A stretch of 64,000 nucleotides of DNA, taken from contig NZ_JAPDPI010000007.1 in assembly GCF_026013615.1 (NCBI RefSeq), positions 89,436 through 153,435 of the forward strand, read 5' to 3'. Under the pieces are notes generated by a model. The model was not told the origin of the DNA. It ran no database searches and worked only from the letters and a program-made list of their open reading frames with translations. Made by a program: the position numbers and the translations under genes. This document shows positions 59,525-64,000 of this stretch, one piece after another. How positions within the stretch are numbered: position 1 is the first letter of the stretch; every line of letters starts with the position of its first letter. The stretch is from Plebeiibacterium marinum (GTDB taxonomy: Bacteria > Bacteroidota > Bacteroidia > Bacteroidales > Marinilabiliaceae).

Positions 59525-60760
59525 ATGGAGAACATTAATTTAATTGACACATTTTCAGAGTTTAAAGAACTAAAAAGCATTGATCGTGCAACAATGATCA
59601 GGGTGCTTGAGGACTCTTTCAGAAGCGTTTTGATCAAACGTTTTGGGACTGACGAGAATTTCGATGTTATTATCAACACCGATAAAGGTGACTTTGAAAT
59701 ATGGAGAAACAGGGAAATTGTTGAAGATGATGAATTAGAAGACGAAAACCTTCAAATTTCTCTAACTGATGCAAAAAAAATTGATGAAGATTATGAGGTT
59801 GGCGAAGAGGTAACCGATGAAGTAAAATTCCTTGATTTTGGGAGAAGGGCAATTTTAAGCCTACGCCAAAACTTATCTGCCCGTATTCTTGAATTAGAAA
59901 AAGATAACATTTACCATAAATATAAAGATAAGATTGGTGATATTGTTACCGGAGAAGTATATCAGATCTGGAAAAGAGAAATCCTGATTCAGGATGATGA
60001 AGGTAATGAATTGATACTTCCCAAGGCTGAACAAATTCCATCTGATTTCTTTAGAAAAGGTGACAATGTAAGAGCTGTTGTGGTTAGGGTTGAAATCAGA
60101 AACAACAATCCATTAATCATCATCTCCAGAACATCACCGGTTTTCCTTGAAAGACTTTTCGAGCTTGAAGTTCCTGAGATTTTTGATGGATTAATTACTA
60201 TCAAAAAAATTGTAAGGGTTCCAGGTGAAAGAGCAAAGGTTGCCGTGGAGTCTTATGACGAAAGAATTGATCCGGTAGGAGCTTGTGTTGGAATGAAAGG
60301 AAGCCGTATACACGGTATAGTAAGAGAATTACGAAACGAAAATATTGATGTAATCAATTATACTTCAAATGTTCAGCTATTTATACAAAGGTCATTAAAC
60401 CCTGCAAAAATTAATAGCATTAAATTATTTGAAGATGACAAAAGAGCCCAGGTTTACCTTCGTCCTGAAGAAGTTAGTTTGGCCATTGGTAAAGGCGGTT
60501 TAAACATCAAGCTAGCCAGTCAGCTTACCGGCTACGAGCTAGATGTTTATCGCGAAATGGAAGAAGACGACGAAGATGTAAACTTAGATGAATTCGCAGA
60601 TGAAATTGAACCATGGATTCTGGACGAAATCAAAGCAATAGGATGCGATACTGCAAAATCAGTATTGGACTTGACTGTTGAAGATCTGGTAAAACGGACT
60701 GATTTAGAACAAGAAACTATTGAAGAAGTAATACGAATATTGAGTGCAGAATTTGAATAA
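59525..60760 (+). CDS. nusA: Transcription termination/antitermination protein NusA
   Basis: Binds RNA polymerase and RNA. An N-terminal polymerase-binding domain (about 1-130) is followed by an S1 domain (DIVTGEVYQIWKREILIQDD) and two KH domains with GXXG-type loops (GMKGSRIHGIVREL, AIGKGGLNIKLASQLTGYEL). A short HhH-like tail ends the protein (IGCDTAKSVLDLTVEDLVKR). Long acidic repeats found at the C-terminus of some NusA proteins are absent. 411 residues is usual for Bacteroidota. Confidence 0.97.
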   Translation: MENINLIDTFSEFKELKSIDRATMIRVLEDSFRSVLIKRFGTDENFDVIINTDKGDFEIWRNREIVEDDELEDENLQISLTDAKKIDEDYEVGEEVTDEVKFLDFGRRAILSLRQNLSARILELEKDNIYHKYKDKIGDIVTGEVYQIWKREILIQDDEGNELILPKAEQIPSDFFRKGDNVRAVVVRVEIRNNNPLIIISRTSPVFLERLFELEVPEIFDGLITIKKIVRVPGERAKVAVESYDERIDPVGACVGMKGSRIHGIVRELRNENIDVINYTSNVQLFIQRSLNPAKINSIKLFEDDKRAQVYLRPEEVSLAIGKGGLNIKLASQLTGYELDVYREMEEDDEDVNLDEFADEIEPWILDEIKAIGCDTAKSVLDLTVEDLVKRTDLEQETIEEVIRILSAEFE

Positions 60761-60825
60761 ATCTACTATTTTTGTCTGCATCAATAATATAAGCATTTAA
60801 TTAAGAGAAATCATTAATTCCCAAT

Positions 60826-63810
60826 ATGGCAGTTGGTAAAACAAATAGGTTAAGTAAAGTTGCAAGAGAGTTTAATGTAGGAATTCACACTATTGTTGAG
60901 TTTCTGGAGAAAAAAGGTTTTGACGTAGAATTAAATCCCAACACCAAGTTATCGGACGAAATGTATCACCACATTGAGGGTGAGTACAGTACGGATTTAA
61001 GCGTTAGGAAGAAATCTGAAGCCCTTAGCAAACAAAAGGCTCAAAAGGAGACTATCTCAATCGAAGATATCAGGAAAGATTTAGATGCCCCTAAAAGCAA
61101 GGAAGAGCCTAAAAAAGAAGAACCTAAAGTTGAAAGGTTTGACATTCCAAAGGTTAAAGGACCCAAAGTTCTTGATAAAATTGATTTGAACCAAGTTTCA
61201 AAGAAAAAACAAGAGACAAAAGAACCTGAACAAAAGCAGGAACCTGCTATTGAAGAGCCTGTAGTTAAGGAAGAAAAAGAAACAAAACCAAAGGAAAAAC
61301 CTGCTGAAGTACCAGCAGAGCCAAAAAAAACTGAGGAACCACAAAAACCAGCTGCCAAAAAAAATATTGAGGAACCTAAAGTTGTTGGCAAAATTGATAT
61401 TGATGCTTTTAAAAAGCCTCAAAAACAAAATAAGCAGGAACCAAAAGAAAAGACTCAGAAGCCCGTTTCTGAGGATAAAAAGGTTGTAGAGACTACCAAA
61501 AAGCCCATAGTTTCAGAAAAAACTAAAGAAGCTTCTAAACCATCTCCTGCTCCACAGAAAAAGGAAGAACAAACTCAGGAAAAGACAGAGGTGAAAGAGG
61601 ATTTATTTAAACCTACGCAGGTTAAAAAACTATCAGGGCCCACAGTTGTTGGAAAAATTGAATTACCAACTGCACCTGCTAAATCAGATAATAATTCTGA
61701 TAAAAACAAAAAGAAGAAAAGGAAGCGCATCAGAAAAGATAAAGAGCGCGTAAACATAAATGACAAGTCAACTCAACAAGGAGGAGACCAACAAGGCGGC
61801 CAAAAACAAAAGCCACAAGGAGATCGCAACAAAAACCAGCGAAATCAGGATAAACAAAACCGCCGTCACAAAAATGCACCTCGCCGTCCGGTAAAAGCTG
61901 AGATCAGCGAAGAAGACGTACAAAAGCAAATTAAGGATACCTTAGCAAGGCTAACTGCAAATAAAGGTAAATCCAAAGCTTCCCGTCACAGAAGGGATAA
62001 AAGGGATGCTGTCAGCCAGAAGCATATGGCTGAAATGGAGAAGGCAATCCAGGAAAAAAATATTATTAAAGTAGCCGAGTTCGTAACAGTGGCAGAACTT
62101 GCTACCATGATGAATGTTCAGGTAAATCAGATTATTGCATCATGTATGAGCCTGGGATTATTTGTTTCTATCAACCAACGATTGGATGCAGAAACCATTT
62201 CTTTGGTAGCTGAAGAATTTGACCACCAGGTTGAATTTATCAGTGTTGAAGTAGCATCTGCAATTGAAGAAGAAGAAGAAATTGATGAAAGCTTATTGGA
62301 AGAGCGCTCTCCTATTGTAACTGTAATGGGACACGTTGACCACGGTAAGACTTCATTACTTGACCACATACGTAATGCCAATGTAATTCAAGGTGAAGCA
62401 GGGGGTATTACCCAGCATATTGGTGCCTATTCGGTAACCCTTGATTCAGGAAGAAAGATAACATTCCTGGATACTCCTGGTCACGAGGCCTTTACTGCAA
62501 TGCGTGCTCGTGGTGCTCAGGTTACAGATATTGCCATTATTATTGTAGCAGCAGATGACAATGTGATGCCTCAAACTATTGAAGCCATCAACCATGCCTC
62601 CGCAGCAGGTGTGCCAATTGTATTTGCTATAAACAAAATTGACAAGCCAGGTGCAAATCCAGATAGAATCAAGGAAGAACTTGCCAATATGAATTACCTG
62701 GTTGAAGACTGGGGTGGGAAATATCAGTGTCAGGAAATATCTGCTAAAAACGGAATCAATATTGAAGAACTTCTTGAAAAGGTTCTTTTAGAAGCTGATT
62801 TACTAGAACTAAAAGCTGTTAAAGACAAAAAAGCTGTTGGGACAGTTATCGAATCATCGCTAGATAAAGGACGAGGATATCTTACTACTGTTCTGGTTGA
62901 ATCCGGCACATTAAAGATTGGAGATATTATTTTGGCGGGTAGTTACATGGGCCACGTAAAGGCCATGTTTAACGAACGTAATAAAAAAATTGATGAAGCA
63001 GGGCCTTCGGAACCGGTACTAATGCTTGGTTTAAATGGTGCACCACAAGCAGGTGAGAAGTTTAATGTGATGGAAAATGAGCGTGAAGCTAAAGAAATCA
63101 CAAATAAACGTATCCAGCTTCAGCGTGAGCAAGGCATGAGAACCAAAAAGCATATTACTCTTGATGAAATTGGCCGTCGTATTGCAATTGGTAACTTCCA
63201 GGAGCTTAACGTAATTGTTAAAGGTGATGTGGATGGTTCTATTGAAGCCCTATCTGATTCATTGATCAAACTATCAACAGATGAAATTCAGGTAAATGTA
63301 ATTCATAAGGCTGTAGGTCAGATTTCAGAATCCGATATTATGCTTGCAGCAGCTTCCAATGCAATTGTAATTGGATTCCAGGTTCGTCCTTCAATGGCTG
63401 CTCGAAAGGTTGCAGAAAAAGAAGAGATAGACATCAGATTGTACTCAATCATTTATGATGCCATCGAAGAGTTGAAATCTGCAATGGAAGGTATGCTTTC
63501 TCCAGAAATTAAAGAACAGGTCACTTCTACTTTGGAGGTTCGTGAAACCTTTAAGATTACAAAAGTTGGAACCATTGCCGGATGTATGGTTAAGGAAGGT
63601 AAGATTAAGCGTAACTCTAAAGTTCGCCTGATACGCGAAGGTATTGTAATATATACTGGAGATTTGGCCGCCTTGAAGCGATTTAAGGATGATGCGAAAG
63701 AGGTTGCTTCCGGATACGAATGTGGTGTAAGCATTACAAACTACAACGACATTAAAGTTGGCGACTTAATTGAAGCATTTGAAGAAGTTGAAGTATCAAG
63801 AACATTATAA
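60826..63810 (+). CDS. infB: Translation initiation factor IF-2
   Basis: A GTPase that brings initiator tRNA to the ribosome. After a winged N-terminal domain ([20 protein letters not shown]) comes a long low-complexity stretch (about 70-350) of Lys, Glu, Pro and Gln with a basic part ([19 protein letters not shown]). The G domain begins near residue 500: [25 protein letters not shown] and NKIDKPG. Domains II to IV follow. 994 residues is normal for this group. A TATTTTTG element at 60767-60774 may be a second promoter inside the operon. Confidence 0.98.
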   Translation: MAVGKTNRLSKVAREFNVGIHTIVEFLEKKGFDVELNPNTKLSDEMYHHIEGEYSTDLSVRKKSEALSKQKAQKETISIEDIRKDLDAPKSKEEPKKEEPKVERFDIPKVKGPKVLDKIDLNQVSKKKQETKEPEQKQEPAIEEPVVKEEKETKPKEKPAEVPAEPKKTEEPQKPAAKKNIEEPKVVGKIDIDAFKKPQKQNKQEPKEKTQKPVSEDKKVVETTKKPIVSEKTKEASKPSPAPQKKEEQTQEKTEVKEDLFKPTQVKKLSGPTVVGKIELPTAPAKSDNNSDKNKKKKRKRIRKDKERVNINDKSTQQGGDQQGGQKQKPQGDRNKNQRNQDKQNRRHKNAPRRPVKAEISEEDVQKQIKDTLARLTANKGKSKASRHRRDKRDAVSQKHMAEMEKAIQEKNIIKVAEFVTVAELATMMNVQVNQIIASCMSLGLFVSINQRLDAETISLVAEEFDHQVEFISVEVASAIEEEEEIDESLLEERSPIVTVMGHVDHGKTSLLDHIRNANVIQGEAGGITQHIGAYSVTLDSGRKITFLDTPGHEAFTAMRARGAQVTDIAIIIVAADDNVMPQTIEAINHASAAGVPIVFAINKIDKPGANPDRIKEELANMNYLVEDWGGKYQCQEISAKNGINIEELLEKVLLEADLLELKAVKDKKAVGTVIESSLDKGRGYLTTVLVESGTLKIGDIILAGSYMGHVKAMFNERNKKIDEAGPSEPVLMLGLNGAPQAGEKFNVMENEREAKEITNKRIQLQREQGMRTKKHITLDEIGRRIAIGNFQELNVIVKGDVDGSIEALSDSLIKLSTDEIQVNVIHKAVGQISESDIMLAAASNAIVIGFQVRPSMAARKVAEKEEIDIRLYSIIYDAIEELKSAMEGMLSPEIKEQVTSTLEVRETFKITKVGTIAGCMVKEGKIKRNSKVRLIREGIVIYTGDLAALKRFKDDAKEVASGYECGVSITNYNDIKVGDLIEAFEEVEVSRTL

Positions 63811-63840
63811 GTCTTAAATAATAGACTCGTAGATAATATA

Positions 63841-63871
63841 AAGGGGTGCCCTGCAAAGGTACCCCTTTTAT
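63841..63871 (+). terminator. Terminator of rimP-nusA-infB
   Basis: AAGGGGT pairs with ACCCCTT with extra GG/CC pairing inside, followed by TTTATT. It lies 31 bases past the infB stop. Confidence 0.88.
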
Positions 63872-63904
63872 TATTTCCAAAAGTTTAGTGCACAAAATTT
63901 ATCC

Positions 63905-63933
63905 AAAAAAAAAGCCTGAGACTAATCCCAGGC
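63905..63933 (-). terminator. Terminator of the gene at the right edge
   Basis: On the minus strand GCCTGGGA pairs with TCTCAGGC around TTAG (one G-T), followed by nine T. It closes the minus-strand gene that ends at 63958. Confidence 0.85.
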
Positions 63934-63957
63934 CTTGATGTTATTTATAATATTGAA

Positions 63958-64000
63958 TTAGCTGATGTGCTCTTTATATTGGTCTGCAGTTAATAATTCA
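63958..64000 (-). CDS. C-terminal end of an unidentified protein (partial)
   Basis: A reading frame enters from the right edge on the minus strand and ends in TAA at 63958-63960; only ELLTADQYKEHIS is visible. A strong terminator 25 bases beyond the stop supports a real gene end. Too short for identification. Confidence 0.55.
   Translation of the reverse strand, partial: ELLTADQYKEHIS

Overview
The window is chromosomal DNA from a member of the Bacteroidota, probably of the Bacteroidales/Marinilabiliales type. The evidence is a bifunctional LpxC-FabZ gene, a giant surface protein with SprB repeats, TonB-dependent receptor/DUF4249 and ECF sigma/anti-sigma pairs, a eukaryotic-type GT3 glycogen synthase, and promoters of the Bacteroidota form (TTG, 17-21 nt, TAnnTTTG). 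No phage, transposase, CRISPR array, tRNA or rRNA gene was recognised. The genes are intact and look mostly like conserved core genome; the unusual material lies in a few repeat-rich gaps and in several multidomain fusion proteins.

Layout. 1-8196 (-): 2732 codons of an even longer secreted repeat protein that runs off the left edge. 8.7-10.7 kb (-): dprA and folE. 10.7-11.7 kb: a gap holding a duplicated 50-bp element and a 20-bp perfect hairpin. 11.7-15.1 kb: an Omp85-type barrel (-), then a hybrid sensor with a solute-binding domain and a YwbE protein (+). 15.1-22.0 kb: two inverted clusters of repeats surround a (-) block of a carboxypeptidase-regulatory-domain protein, nitroreductase, sodB, groES-groEL, secG and a TPR-like protein. 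lptE and a sigma-54 activator gene lie just upstream of that block. 24-35.5 kb: a glycogen island, with branching enzyme (+) facing a (-) operon of debranching enzyme, GT4 transferase, GH57 amylase, CBM48 protein and a glycogen synthase-phosphorylase fusion. 35.8-38.7 kb: GSCFA protein, alpha/beta hydrolase and queG. 38.7-44.5 kb (-): a complete sufBCDSE-sufT operon. 45-47 kb (+): ECF sigma factor with a composite anti-sigma protein. 47-49.4 kb (-): aroB-aroA. 49.6-53.3 kb: a small membrane protein (+) and a TonB-dependent receptor with DUF4249 lipoprotein (-). 53.9-58.8 kb (-): HD phosphohydrolase, lpxD, lpxC-fabZ and lpxA. 59-63.8 kb (+): rimP-nusA-infB behind a clear promoter and a leader hairpin. 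The right edge holds the last 13 codons of a (-) gene.

How the genes work together. The glycogen island supplies elongation, branching, debranching and phosphorolysis in two facing transcripts that end in one shared terminator. The suf operon builds Fe-S clusters, used for example by the neighbouring QueG. The lpx operon and lptE serve lipid A synthesis and LPS transport. The observations I rate most worth checking are: a sigma-54-type -24/-12 sequence upstream of groES next to a sigma-54 activator gene; an anti-sigma protein that combines a SusC-like N-terminal module with a TonB C-terminal domain; three families of 7-bp tandem repeats built into a dispersed intergenic element; and an orphan intrinsic terminator upstream of the TonB receptor that may end a small RNA.
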